This document shows, piece by piece, positions 48,013-57,214 of a stretch of 64,000 nt of DNA. Source of the DNA: Maridesulfovibrio sp. (GTDB taxonomy: Bacteria > Desulfobacterota > Desulfovibrionia > Desulfovibrionales > Desulfovibrionaceae); contig NZ_OY780933.1 of the NCBI RefSeq assembly GCF_963676065.1, forward strand, positions 868,001 to 932,000. Reading direction: 5' to 3'. Each line of letters starts with the position of its first letter. Within the stretch, counting starts at the first letter, position 1. A program made the position numbers and the translations under genes. Under the pieces are notes generated by a model, which had not been told where the DNA came from, ran no database searches, and saw nothing but the letters and a program-made list of their open reading frames with translations.

Positions 48013-48894
48013 ATGCGCCGTATGATGATCATGCTTGTTCTGGCTGCACTGTTAGCTGGATGCGTTGGTGGTAATCTCCCTGATTCCGTGCACTCTCTCG
48101 CCTCTTTGCCTGAATCGGTAGTGCAGGTGGATGATGATCCTTTTGCTTACCGCATTTTCGGGGAAGGGCCGCCTTTACTCATGATTATGGGCTTTGCCGG
48201 GACTATGGACATCTGGGACACCAAATTTGTTCGTGAATTGGCGAAAGAGCATACGGTGATAATTTTCGATAACCGGGGTATTGGTGGGTCCGGAAAAGGA
48301 ACGGAAGAAATATCCATTACCGGCATGGCTGCGGACAGCGCCGCTTTACTGCGCGAACTCGGTTACCCACATGCAGATGTACTTGGATGGTCCATGGGGG
48401 GGCTTATAGCGCAGGAACTTGCGCTTAATTATCCTGAAAAAGTAAATAAGCTGGTTTTGATAGGAACTTCATGCGATGCGAAACCGGTTGTAGCTACGAC
48501 CCATAGATTGATGAAGATGGACGTGCCGGAGCTGCTGTCCCATTTTTTCCCTTCGGGCTGGGTTGAAAAATATCCTGAAGCATTTGAGAAACTTCCGCGT
48601 CCGGCAAGCCCTCCAGATCAGAAAATTATACAGTCTCAGGCCGCAGCTATGCTTAGGTGGCCGGGGTGCTGTTCACGTCTTACCGGATTCGATAAACCTA
48701 CATTGGTAATTTCCGGCCTTGATGATGACATCCTGCCGGAAGCGTTGGGGGTCGAGATAGTGAAAAAAGTACAAGGAAGCTGGCTGGTGCGCTACAAGAA
48801 TGCGACTCACTGGCTCATGTATCAGGACCCGGTGGGGTTGGTGATCACCATCAACAATTTCCTTGCCGTTAAGCAGGATTTATTATCGCAGTGA
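48013..48894 (+). CDS. Alpha/beta hydrolase lipoprotein
   Basis: 293 residues from ATG 48013 (TGGAG 6 bases upstream); the frame continues upstream to 47821 inside the preceding gene. The signal MRRMMIMLVLAALLAGC has a lipobox (LLAGC). The hydrolase core shows MIMGFAGTMDIWD, the nucleophile elbow GWSMGG, DDDILPE for the acid and NATHWLMYQ for the His. It is exported and lipid-anchored by inference. Thirteen bases after the orphan helical protein, so likely co-transcribed. Confidence 0.85.
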   Translation: MRRMMIMLVLAALLAGCVGGNLPDSVHSLASLPESVVQVDDDPFAYRIFGEGPPLLMIMGFAGTMDIWDTKFVRELAKEHTVIIFDNRGIGGSGKGTEEISITGMAADSAALLRELGYPHADVLGWSMGGLIAQELALNYPEKVNKLVLIGTSCDAKPVVATTHRLMKMDVPELLSHFFPSGWVEKYPEAFEKLPRPASPPDQKIIQSQAAAMLRWPGCCSRLTGFDKPTLVISGLDDDILPEALGVEIVKKVQGSWLVRYKNATHWLMYQDPVGLVITINNFLAVKQDLLSQ

Positions 48895-48966
48895 TGTCGG
48901 CATCGATAATCTCTGCGGGCCCGAATTCTTCTTATTACTGCTTCATGCATGTGGATAGAACAGAAA

Positions 48967-48998
48967 AATCCCGGAATATTGTTAAATATTCCGGGATT
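48967..48998. terminator. Terminator between hydrolase and thioredoxin reductase genes
   Basis: AATCCCGGAATATT pairs with AATATTCCGGGATT around GTTA, flanked by A and T; works for both convergent genes. Confidence 0.88.
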
Positions 48999-49027
48999 AA
49001 TTTTATATAAGATGCAGTTTTTTAAGT

Positions 49028-50695
49028 TTACCAGATATTTTTTTTAGTTTGTGTTGTTTCGGAAAAGAGTCTGGTGAAGTCGTCAAAAGCGGTCAGGGCT
49101 GCCGCTGCTCCCTGCCCGGTGGCGGTAATGATCTGGCGAACGCCTCCGGTTACGTCTCCGGCGGCATAGACCCGCTCCAAGCTTGTGCGCTGGCTGGGAT
49201 CAACCTTGATGAAACCGTCTTCGCGCAGTTCAACTCCCATTTTTTCAGCAAGCTCGGTATTGGCGGTATGGCCGATGGCTACAAAGACGACATCGGTATC
49301 CTTGATGAATTCCGTTCCGTCCTTTTTAAGAATCCGTGCTGATTCCAGCTGCTTTTCACCGATGACTTCCGTGACCTGAGCATCCCAGATGATTTCAATC
49401 CCTTCCCGCTCAACGGAATCCTGAAGTACTTTTTCAGCCCGGAATTTATCCCGGCGGTGGACGATTGTGGTTTCGACGCCCAGATGTTTCAGGTGCAAGG
49501 CATCGGTCAGCGCTGTGTTACCGCCTCCGACGACAATAGCCTTGCCGCCTTTGTAGAAGTTACCGTCACAGGTGGCGCAGTAACTGACTCCGTGTCCGTA
49601 AAATTTGTCTTCCCCCGGAACGTTGAGCATGCGTACGTTGACTCCGGTAGCAAGCATGACTCCTTTTGCCAGGTATTTTTTTTCAGTGGTAACAATTTCG
49701 ATGCGCGGGCCGTATTTGATATCCGTGACTTCGGCAAATTGTTTGATATCGGTGTATTCACGGGCATGGGAACCCAGTATTTCCACAAGTTCAAAGCCCT
49801 GAATGTGACTGAAGCCGGGGTAATTTTCTACTTTAGGGGTCAGGGCTACCTGTCCGCCGACCCCCTGCTTTTCGAGGATAATACAGCTCAGTCCGCTGCG
49901 TTTAGCGTAAATACCGGCACTCATACCGGCAGGGCCGCCGCCGATAATAATCAGATCCACTTCTTCATACTCGTCTTCAGCATCTTTAGCTTCGGTTGAA
50001 GTGCTCTGCTCCTCTAAAATTTCTTCCAGAGGCTTCATAAAAAGCAACTGCATCATGAACTTTTCTTCAGGTTCAAGTCCGGTGAAGGTTACCGCATCGT
50101 TGATATCAGTATGAGGTACAGATCCAACGTTGTATTCGCGGGCCATGTTTTCGTTATCGAGAGTGGAAATAGTCCACGCTGAAATTTTGTCCGGTCTGGC
50201 AACAGCAGCCTTGAAAGCATTGATGGCCTGCCCCGGACAGTACGGACAGGTAGGGCTGGCAAAAATTTTGATCAGCCTGTCTTCCTCCAGCGGCTCAAGC
50301 ATTTCTTTTGTGGCGTCGGATATGCCTTCAAGACCTTTGGAGGCAAGATTGATCGCTTCTACAAGGGCTCGCCCTTCTTCTCCCGCAGGTGCTCCGAGAA
50401 AACGGATATTGTATTCCTCCGGTGAAATGAGCACGGTGGGTGTGGCGACAATCTCGCGCTTTTTCCCCATTTCACTGTCCATTGCGTATTCCCGCAGCTG
50501 AATTTTATCGCTGAGCACGTTGAAAGCACGACATATATTAAGTGTGAATTCGTTATATTCGCGATGCTTACCGTCAGCAGTGTATACTTCGATAGTTACA
50601 TCCCGTTTAAAATCTGCAAATATTTTTTCAAGATATTTGCGACTCTCTTCAGGTATAAAATTGCGGTATTTTTCTTCAGCGCTAAGTGTGCTCAT
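49028..50695 (-). CDS. Thioredoxin reductase fused to an N-terminal glutaredoxin-like/PDO domain
   Basis: 555 residues from the ATG at 50695, with AAGGAG 8 bases upstream. Residues ~1-235 form two thioredoxin folds; only the second has an active site, SPTCPYCPG (Cys150/Cys153). The rest is thioredoxin-reductase-like: FAD motif GGGPAG (252-257), redox CATC (Cys373/Cys376), NAD motif GGGNTA. Resembles AhpF and archaeal PDO-reductase fusions, which pass electrons from NAD(P)H to peroxiredoxin. No ahpC lies nearby. Confidence 0.9.
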   Translation of the reverse strand: MSTLSAEEKYRNFIPEESRKYLEKIFADFKRDVTIEVYTADGKHREYNEFTLNICRAFNVLSDKIQLREYAMDSEMGKKREIVATPTVLISPEEYNIRFLGAPAGEEGRALVEAINLASKGLEGISDATKEMLEPLEEDRLIKIFASPTCPYCPGQAINAFKAAVARPDKISAWTISTLDNENMAREYNVGSVPHTDINDAVTFTGLEPEEKFMMQLLFMKPLEEILEEQSTSTEAKDAEDEYEEVDLIIIGGGPAGMSAGIYAKRSGLSCIILEKQGVGGQVALTPKVENYPGFSHIQGFELVEILGSHAREYTDIKQFAEVTDIKYGPRIEIVTTEKKYLAKGVMLATGVNVRMLNVPGEDKFYGHGVSYCATCDGNFYKGGKAIVVGGGNTALTDALHLKHLGVETTIVHRRDKFRAEKVLQDSVEREGIEIIWDAQVTEVIGEKQLESARILKKDGTEFIKDTDVVFVAIGHTANTELAEKMGVELREDGFIKVDPSQRTSLERVYAAGDVTGGVRQIITATGQGAAAALTAFDDFTRLFSETTQTKKNIW

Positions 50696-50828
50696 TTCAA
50701 GGCTCCTTGTCGGCAATAATATTAATGCATTACCAATATGACTTATTTTATAGTTTGGGAAAAGGATTTTTAATAAAACTGCCAAGCCAGTTATCAGTAA
50801 CGATTACTAAATACAAGTATAAACCGGA

Positions 50829-51896
50829 TTAATCATAGTTAAGTTCAAAATAGTGGCCAGAAGTAAAATAAGTGTTGTCAGGGGTGATACCTATTTGTGC
50901 GTAAAGCGGTTTGAGGCAGGACTTGTGTCCCCAGAGTTCGCCTGAATATTTTTGCGGTACGATTAGTTTCCGCGGACTTCCCCCTAGAAGTGCCAAGCGG
51001 GAGCGGAGAAATAAAAACAGAGCCTTGGAGCGGATTTTCTGTCCCAGTGCCGGGTGGACCGGACCGGCTATAACGCTTTCCTCAAAACCTTCTTCATGAG
51101 CCACCCCGATGCGGATAACATGTATTTTGTTATGCCAAAGGCGGAGCACTGCCGGGGCAAGCTCTTCTTCTGTGCGGTTCAAGGACCAGGGTTTGTACTT
51201 TCCGGCAAGGTATAGTTTTTCAAGGCCGGTTCCTTTGACTGTCAGGCAGGGATAAATACGAACAGCTCCGGGATTCAGCGCGATGGTTCTGATTATGTCC
51301 CGTCGAAAGTCTCCGCTCTTGTCCCCGGGCAACCCGGGCAGAAGCTGAATCCCGAGTTCAATGCCGCATTCGTGTATTGCGTGGCAGGCGTCTTCGGCGG
51401 TTTCCGGGGAGTAGTTGCGGGCTGAGCGGCGCAGTACTTCTGCGGAAAAGCTTTGAATTCCCAATTCTATCATGTCCAGCCCGGCTGAGCGCAAAACGTT
51501 GATCTGTGCGGGATCAATACAGTCCGGCCGGGTGGAACAGCGTACTTTGGTTAAGAAATCCTTTTTTTTAAATTCAGCAGCCAGCTTGATGAAACGTTCC
51601 TGCCATTCAAAAGGAAGAGCGGTAAAAGTGCCTCCGAAAAAAGCAAGTTCTAGGGGCGCACGGTCTTTTTCTGCAAAAAATGTAGGAATCTCGCGCTCAA
51701 TAGTTTGATATATTTCGCTTAATGTCTTAGTATCTGTCCCAGTCTGCCTATGTTGAGAGCAATAAATACATTTTGAAGGGCAGCCCATAAAAGGCATGAA
51801 AACCGGCCAGATACGTGTTTTGGAATGTTCCGGTTCAGGGTGTTTGAAAATCGTAGTGCGCATTTTTTTTGGTGGCTTTGCTGAAAAATATGACAA
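50829..51896 (-). CDS. Radical SAM protein
   Basis: 355 residues. The cluster motif is FMGCPSKCIYC near residue 40, followed by AFFGGTFTAL and ELGIQSFSAEVLRRSARNYS, as in the Elp3/oxygen-independent coproporphyrinogen-oxidase-like radical SAM family. The function is unassigned; it resembles TIGR01212/COG1243-type enzymes but no acetyltransferase domain follows. The start is TTG 51896 with AAAGG near it; an internal ATG (51863) has no good site. Confidence 0.85.
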   Translation of the reverse strand: MSYFSAKPPKKMRTTIFKHPEPEHSKTRIWPVFMPFMGCPSKCIYCSQHRQTGTDTKTLSEIYQTIEREIPTFFAEKDRAPLELAFFGGTFTALPFEWQERFIKLAAEFKKKDFLTKVRCSTRPDCIDPAQINVLRSAGLDMIELGIQSFSAEVLRRSARNYSPETAEDACHAIHECGIELGIQLLPGLPGDKSGDFRRDIIRTIALNPGAVRIYPCLTVKGTGLEKLYLAGKYKPWSLNRTEEELAPAVLRLWHNKIHVIRIGVAHEEGFEESVIAGPVHPALGQKIRSKALFLFLRSRLALLGGSPRKLIVPQKYSGELWGHKSCLKPLYAQIGITPDNTYFTSGHYFELNYD

Positions 51897-52030
51897 ATCA
51901 TGCCTTTGTTTAATAAATTAGCTTGATTAAAAAAACGTGGTCGGTTATTTGTCTAAATATAACTGTCTCTTGAATTCTTCAGGACGGTTTAAGACTATTT
52001 GTCGCAACATGCAACTTAAGCAGTAATATT

Positions 52031-52453
52031 ATGAGTAATCAGGATTGTATTTTCTGTAAGATTGTGGCCGGGGAAATCCCCTGCTTTAAAATTTATGAAA
52101 CAGATAAGATACTCAGCTTTCTAGATATCGGGCCGGTCAACAAAGGACATGCCCTTGTTATTCCGAAGCAGCATTGTGAGAATCTTTGGGATCTGCCCGC
52201 CGAACTGGGTCAGGATCTTCTCATCGCAGCTCAGCAGGCCGGGGATGCCATTGTAAAGGCAACCGGGGCCGACGGGCTGAACCTGATTATGAATAATAAT
52301 GAAGCGGCAGGGCAGCTTGTTTTTCATAGCCACTTCCACCTCATCCCCAGATTTAAGGATGACGGGTTTACCCACTGGGGCCAGAGTGAATATGAAACTA
52401 TGGATGAGGCTTCGGCCCTTGCCCAAAAGATAGAAAAGATGATAATGGAATAA
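52031..52453 (+). CDS. HIT-family protein (HINT-like)
   Basis: 140 residues. CIFCKIVAGEIPCFKIYE near the N-terminus is the HINT start, and HSHFHLIPR is the His-x-His-x-His-x-x triad motif. Hydrolyses AMP-linked amides such as adenosine phosphoramidate; dimeric cytoplasmic enzyme. It precedes an IHF/HU gene by 134 bases without shared terminator. Confidence 0.92.
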   Translation: MSNQDCIFCKIVAGEIPCFKIYETDKILSFLDIGPVNKGHALVIPKQHCENLWDLPAELGQDLLIAAQQAGDAIVKATGADGLNLIMNNNEAAGQLVFHSHFHLIPRFKDDGFTHWGQSEYETMDEASALAQKIEKMIME

Positions 52454-52587
52454 ATTAATAGTAATTTATTCTCATACGATAACGCCTTTTACCTGTATCA
52501 CCGTGCGCAGAATTTTCAATCTGCTGCGGATAACACTAAACCCGCCGCCCCTGTCCTCTCAGGGCCGGGGACAACGGAGGAAAGGAA

Positions 52588-52881
52588 ATGGCTACCGGAA
52601 ATACCCTTACTAAAGCCAGCGTTGTTGACTACATCTACGAAAAGACCGACCGGAACAGAGCTGAGATCAAGGAACTGGTTGAATCCATCCTCGACCTTAT
52701 GAAACAGGCAGTGAAAAGAGATCACGCCATGTTGATCAGCGGTTTCGGTAAATTTGAAGCTTACGACAAAAATGCTCGTAAGGGTCGTAATCCCCAGACC
52801 AATGAAGCGATTACCCTGCCTGCACGAAAGGTTGTAGTCTTCAGGCTTTCGCGCAAGTTCAGGTCTGAACTGAACGGATAG
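52588..52881 (+). CDS. HU/IHF-family DNA-binding protein
   Basis: 97 residues. TLTKASVVDYIYEKTDRNRAE and the DNA-arm segment GRNPQTNEAITLPARKVV are characteristic; the length and GRNPQT fit the IHF-alpha-like subgroup. Bends DNA as a dimer; partner subunit would be elsewhere. ACGGAGGAAAGG just before the ATG. A perfect palindrome terminator follows. Confidence 0.93.
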   Translation: MATGNTLTKASVVDYIYEKTDRNRAEIKELVESILDLMKQAVKRDHAMLISGFGKFEAYDKNARKGRNPQTNEAITLPARKVVVFRLSRKFRSELNG

Positions 52882-52934
52882 GTTCGGGAGCGCTGTTGCG
52901 CTCTTGTTTCATCCCGGTTTGATATAGTGCAATT

Positions 52935-52975
52935 CAACAAGGGTGCTGGATAAATTCAGCCCCTGTTGGATTCTT
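52935..52975 (+). other. Hairpin after HU/IHF gene
   Basis: CAACAAGGGTGCTG refolds with CAGCCCCTGTTG, weak bulge, no T-run. Possibly a transcript-end structure. Confidence 0.4.
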
Positions 52976-53032
52976 GTGTTTAACTTATTGAACGCGTGAG
53001 TTCATTTTTGGGTCAGCGGATGTAATGCAAAC

Positions 53033-53068
53033 AAAAAACCGCCGTATCATATGATACGGCGGTTTTTT
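53033..53068. terminator. Perfect 36-base palindromic terminator
   Basis: AAAAAACCGCCGTATCAT is followed by its exact reverse complement with no loop sequence. It lies between the convergent HU/IHF and rlpA genes and terminates both ways. Confidence 0.9.
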
Positions 53069-53088
53069 TATTTCATATATTTTCCTGA

Positions 53089-53958
53089 CTATTCAGTCAC
53101 GAGGATTACGTGTCCAAATTCGTCTTCAAGGGAAGCCATGGCATCTTCGGCTGTCGGTATGTTTAAAAAATACCCGGCTTGCACACGTACAAATTTCTGT
53201 CCGTTTACGTCCACTTCTACCATGCGTGACTGCTCATAACCGCTGTTGCGCAGGCCTTCGAGCACACTCTGGGCGCGTTCATGATCAGTAAATGCACCGA
53301 CCTGAATGTAGTAGTGAGCCTGGGAAGTAGCTTTCTCGGTTAATATAATTTCTTCCACTTCAGGTGCGGCCTGAACGGTTTCTTCCACAACAGCTTCTTC
53401 GTCCGGTGCTGCTGTCTCAGCTACTATTTCAGTTGCCTTAACGGGCTCAACGTTGACGTCATCAATGGCCCGCAATTCAACCGGAGTCAGGCCCTTGTTG
53501 ACAATTCCGAGTTTGGACGCCGCTGCATAGGAAAGATCGATAATGCGTAGATCAGGGTCGGCAAAGGGGCCGCGGTCATTGACCCTGACGATAACTTTAC
53601 GTCCGCTGCTGCGGTCTGTGACTTCAAGCATGGTCCCCATGGGCAGAGTACGGTGGGCGGCGGTCATGGCGTACATGTTGTATGTTTCGCCGTTGGCAGT
53701 CGTTTTGCCGTTAAAATCGTCTCCATACCATGAAGCCAGCCCTTGAGCTTTGTACCCTTTGGAGCTGAGATGCGGAACATAGGTTCTTCCATGTACATTG
53801 TAAGGATCTGTCTTCAAGATCGGCTTAACCGTAGTCGGGGAATCCTGTTTTTTTATTTTGTGCTGCGAAAGCGGGGGAGTGGAATAAACCCTTTTTTTGG
53901 CACACCCTGCGGAAAAAAGAAGCAACAGGCAGCTAAGCAAAATTACATATCTGGACAT
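53089..53958 (-). CDS. rlpA: RlpA-family septal/peptidoglycan lipoprotein
   Basis: 289 residues. Lipobox LLLLFSAGC; double-psi barrel domain with GLASWYGDDFNGKTTANGE and MTAAHRTLPMGT and VRVNDRGPFA; a low-complexity Glu/Val linker; and a C-terminal SPOR domain (YYIQVGAFTDHERAQSVLEGL). Probably a lytic transglycosylase acting on denuded glycan at division sites. GGAGG precedes the start. Confidence 0.92.
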   Translation of the reverse strand: MSRYVILLSCLLLLFSAGCAKKRVYSTPPLSQHKIKKQDSPTTVKPILKTDPYNVHGRTYVPHLSSKGYKAQGLASWYGDDFNGKTTANGETYNMYAMTAAHRTLPMGTMLEVTDRSSGRKVIVRVNDRGPFADPDLRIIDLSYAAASKLGIVNKGLTPVELRAIDDVNVEPVKATEIVAETAAPDEEAVVEETVQAAPEVEEIILTEKATSQAHYYIQVGAFTDHERAQSVLEGLRNSGYEQSRMVEVDVNGQKFVRVQAGYFLNIPTAEDAMASLEDEFGHVILVTE

Positions 53959-54136
53959 TTGAGCCTCCGTCGTACGAAATATATGTTGATAATCGAAGTC
54001 TAACCAGCGCGAACGGTTATCTTTCCATAGTGTTTGAATGATTTAAAGTCCAGTTTAATGAATTATAATCAGCTAAACCAGGTAATAAGTTTTCGGTTTT
54101 ATGCATCAGGGTGGGCATGCATATCGAAAGGCAGGA
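53959..54136. other. Intergenic 53959-54136
   Basis: 178 bases between rlpA and the leftward-transcribed CNBD gene. It presumably carries the rlpA promoter; no structure or gene stands out. Confidence 0.25.
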
Positions 54137-54646
54137 TTATTTACGGGAAAGTGCCAGCGCCAGAGCGGTGGTCAGTTTTACCAGTTCGTTATTGTTACGG
54201 CGTATAGTAGAGGCCATTCTTTTGCTGATGGTCATTAGCAGTTTGCTTCCGGTCTCAGGGTGCGATTCAATAAATTCGAAAAATTTCATGCGGTCAGTAA
54301 CCAGAAATTCGGAATCCTCCACCACTGTAACTGTTGCCGATCGCTGATCACGGTCAATAAGGGCTATTTCACCGAAAATGGGGTAGTTGCTTCCTTCCAG
54401 ATTCGCAAGAACCTTGCAGGTGTTTTTTATTTCACTGAGCGGCATTGACATACCTTTCATGAGCATGGCTTTGGTTATGCGCACCCTGCCATCCACGAGG
54501 ATAAACATTTCATCCGCTTCTTCGCCTTCGGAGATAATGTCCGTGCCTGAACGAACCGCTATACTGGCAAATATGGGTTTGACTTGCTGCAGTTCTTCCT
54601 CTTCAAGATTTTGAAAAAGGGGTATGGATTTCCAGTGATCAACCAT
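54137..54646 (-). CDS. Stand-alone cyclic-nucleotide-binding-domain protein
   Basis: 169 residues with a single CRP-like cNMP-binding fold. The phosphate cassette FGEIALIDRDQRSATV has the conserved Gly-Glu and Arg. No helix-turn-helix follows, so it is not a normal transcription factor. The start overlaps the end of the K+ channel gene by 8 bases with GGGAG upstream, i.e. translational coupling. By inference it may form the ligand-sensing part of that channel as a separate chain. Confidence 0.88.
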   Translation of the reverse strand: MVDHWKSIPLFQNLEEEELQQVKPIFASIAVRSGTDIISEGEEADEMFILVDGRVRITKAMLMKGMSMPLSEIKNTCKVLANLEGSNYPIFGEIALIDRDQRSATVTVVEDSEFLVTDRMKFFEFIESHPETGSKLLMTISKRMASTIRRNNNELVKLTTALALALSRK

Positions 54647-55787
54647 GTTCGGCTTCTCCCGGTGCGCTTATTACCAGCAGGGCATCGTATTCTTCCATGG
54701 ATTCACTGTCCGGGGGATTCATCCGTACCTTCGGGCCCTGCATGCCCAGTGATGTGTCCTGACCGGAACTCTTGAAGAGTTCCATAATGAACTGGTCCAG
54801 TGCCGAGCCCTCATCCAGCACATCCTGCAAGGTCAGATTTTTGCCCATTTTACAGGCAGCCACCGGCAGGTCTCCGCAGTTGTCCCTGATTTTGTAACTC
54901 AGCTCTCCCCAGCTCAACTGCCGTTCCTCATTACTACAGAGGCGGAAAGCGAGCCTGCCTGATTCTTCTATGCCGATCAGATTGCGGAAAAACGACCACA
55001 TGGAAGGGCTGGCACCCATCATGCCCATCATGCGTCCTGAAATTTCTCCGCGCACAAGGATTTCATTGGCCCCGGCCCGGAGCAGGTGTTCCTTATTTTC
55101 ATATCGGGCTATTTCCGCGTAGACCGGAACCTTGGGAGCCAGTGTACGCAGCGCCAATACAGCGTAAATGGCCTGCTGATCAGAGTCTTTACTATCCATT
55201 CCGTCCTGGCAGAGCACATAGACATTGCGGGCTACAGCCGGATTTGCTCTTGAAATGACATTGGCCTGACTGATATTGCCGTGAACAAAATTAAGCTGTT
55301 CACCCATATCCAGTCTGAAGGCGATTTCATCGCGCAACTCGCCCTGCAGATGGCTTACGATTACCAGTTGCAGTTTACGGGGATGGGTCTGTTTGCTGAG
55401 CGATTCAATAAGTCCGAAGGCATAGTCATTCCAGCCCAGTATTATTATGTGGTCGCTGAATTTCACTGATAACAGCCCCTTGCGTTTTTTAGCTTTTTGC
55501 TCAACCAGCATGGAGGCCATTGTACCTGTAAGCGAGGTAACCAGCCCGATGCCTGAAATCATGACCAGTCCGCCGAGAATTCGTCCCGGTAGGGTGGTGG
55601 GAACCATATCGCCGTATCCCACGGTGGTCAGGGTTACAACAGCCCACCATAATGCATGGGAAATCCTTGCTTCTTCACCGTCGCGCAGTTCTATCCAGTA
55701 GAAAGCCAGCGTGCTTAAGACGAGAAGCAGGGCTGTGGCAATAACAAGTTTGCCGAATCCCGAGCGCAGCCAGTTAATAATTTTCAT
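54639..55787 (-). CDS. Two-helix potassium channel with RCK domain
   Basis: 382 residues. First membrane helix (KLVIATALLLVLSTLAFYWIE), pore with selectivity filter TLTTVGYGD, second helix (GLVMISGIGLVTSLTGTM), then an RCK/TrkA-N domain (IIILGWNDYAFGLIESL, ARNVYVLCQDG). This is a MthK/Kch-like layout. Coupled with the CNBD protein downstream. Ligand is unknown. Confidence 0.9.
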   Translation of the reverse strand: MKIINWLRSGFGKLVIATALLLVLSTLAFYWIELRDGEEARISHALWWAVVTLTTVGYGDMVPTTLPGRILGGLVMISGIGLVTSLTGTMASMLVEQKAKKRKGLLSVKFSDHIIILGWNDYAFGLIESLSKQTHPRKLQLVIVSHLQGELRDEIAFRLDMGEQLNFVHGNISQANVISRANPAVARNVYVLCQDGMDSKDSDQQAIYAVLALRTLAPKVPVYAEIARYENKEHLLRAGANEILVRGEISGRMMGMMGASPSMWSFFRNLIGIEESGRLAFRLCSNEERQLSWGELSYKIRDNCGDLPVAACKMGKNLTLQDVLDEGSALDQFIMELFKSSGQDTSLGMQGPKVRMNPPDSESMEEYDALLVISAPGEAEHG

Positions 55788-55837
55788 TTATTAACTATAA
55801 CCTTTTATCACGGACTGGTTCAAGGGAAAGAAAAAAG

Positions 55838-55873
55838 AAAGCCCTGTTTCCACATCAGTGAAAACAGGGCTTT
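55838..55873. terminator. Terminator between channel promoter region and LysM gene
   Basis: AAAGCCCTGTTTCC refolds with GTGAAAACAGGGCTTT and T/A flanks; lies downstream of the leftward LysM gene's stop side. Confidence 0.8.
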
Positions 55874-55896
55874 TAAAGCTAAATTTACTTGTATTT

Positions 55897-56379
55897 CTAC
55901 AGGTAACCGAGAGCTGCTTTCATTTCCCCGGGAACTACAGCATTCTCAGCGGGCTCGAGAGCTTTCCATGAAGCACCGGCCTGTTTGCGGACATCCTTAA
56001 CTTCGTCAAGGGTGAAGCCAGCGCGAGGGACTTCGAGAGACTGTCCAGGATAAATGAGGTCAGGGTTTTTGATCTGGTCCCTGTTTGCTTTGTAAATAAG
56101 GGGCCACATGAAAGGATCGTTGTAAATCTGCTGATATTCAGCGATCCACCAGAGGCATTCACCTTTGGTAACTACGTGAGAAGTGGGCAGTGTTTTGTAC
56201 TCACTTTCGTAAATTTCCATGGGAGTTGGAGGAACAACTTCTTCGGCGGGTTCATCCTCAACAACTACAACTTCAGTTTCTTCGACAACCACTACGTCAT
56301 CCTGTTGGACCTGCTTTTTGGCACAGCCACATGTAAGCATCAGGCTGATTGCGATTGCGAGCCAGATCAGTTTCTTCAT
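55897..56379 (-). CDS. LysM-domain lipoprotein
   Basis: 160 residues. Lipoprotein signal MKKLIWLAIAISLMLTCGC, a Val/Glu-rich linker, then a LysM domain (TSHVVTKGECLWWIAEYQQIYND...PDLIYPGQSLEVPR) that binds peptidoglycan. Similar to small DVU-type LysM proteins found in Desulfovibrio. AGGAGG precedes the start. 46 bases downstream of the unknown 256-residue gene. Confidence 0.88.
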   Translation of the reverse strand: MKKLIWLAIAISLMLTCGCAKKQVQQDDVVVVEETEVVVVEDEPAEEVVPPTPMEIYESEYKTLPTSHVVTKGECLWWIAEYQQIYNDPFMWPLIYKANRDQIKNPDLIYPGQSLEVPRAGFTLDEVKDVRKQAGASWKALEPAENAVVPGEMKAALGYL

Positions 56380-56425
56380 TTTTCAAGGCCTCCTGCGATT
56401 ATTTAGAATTTGTTCGCTTGCTTAG

Positions 56426-57196
56426 TCATACTTTAACTGTTTTTGTCCAATTATCAACAATTTCTTTTTCTTGCAACACCCTGTTGTTGTTTGGGTTTAA
56501 TTTAAAGGCCTGCTCAATGGCTTCAACGGCCTTTTTCATCCATCCTCCAAGGCGCAGACTTCGGGAGGCAAGAACGTAAAGCATTTCCGGCTGCTCACCA
56601 TAGATAGTATCGATAAGATTCTCATATTCTTCACGAAAAACTTCAACAACAAGATGATTCTGAGAGAAAAGCAAGCGCCCCAGCAGAGCATTGTCGTTGT
56701 GACTTTTCAGGTAAATCGGGAAAAGTTTGCGGCATCTGGCGATAATGAATCTTATACGGCTTATTTCACGTTCCATACTTTCTTCAGTCTGCTCGACAAC
56801 CTGTACAAAGTCCTGGCCGATAATTGATTCCGGCAGTGCTGTATCCTTTCCGCGCAAGTTTGAAAATAAGGGGGCGTAATTAAGATTCTGGTAGGAATCT
56901 TCACGCAGTTTGAATGCCTCATGGAAAATATATCCCATGCCCCAATCCAGAAAGCGTCCGGAAAGCGGATCGCCTATTTCGTTACGAAACAGCAGATGCG
57001 CGGTATCCTTCAAGCGCCAGAGCAGGCCCTTGTTCATCTTGGTCCCGATAAGATCGTCGAGAGCTTCAAAACTTACGCTGCGTTCACGGTCAAATGTTTC
57101 AAACTGCTCTTCCAGTGCATTACCGGCAAGACAGAAATCCCTGAAGGTGTCACGGACAAATTCAGGCATTTTGGTCATTATCCATGAATTGGACAT
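56426..57196 (-). CDS. Hypothetical 256-residue protein
   Basis: Predominantly alpha-helical and soluble; no signal or membrane helix. Its final segment (ALASRSL-like helix then MKKAVEAIEQAFKLNPNNNRVLQEKE) reads as one TPR-like repeat. TAGGAAAT is before the ATG. Located between the Lon-like gene (18 bases upstream) and LysM; likely in one transcript with lon. Family not recognised. Confidence 0.7.
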   Translation of the reverse strand: MSNSWIMTKMPEFVRDTFRDFCLAGNALEEQFETFDRERSVSFEALDDLIGTKMNKGLLWRLKDTAHLLFRNEIGDPLSGRFLDWGMGYIFHEAFKLREDSYQNLNYAPLFSNLRGKDTALPESIIGQDFVQVVEQTEESMEREISRIRFIIARCRKLFPIYLKSHNDNALLGRLLFSQNHLVVEVFREEYENLIDTIYGEQPEMLYVLASRSLRLGGWMKKAVEAIEQAFKLNPNNNRVLQEKEIVDNWTKTVKV

Positions 57197-57214
57197 TTAA
57201 ATTTCCTATCTGGT

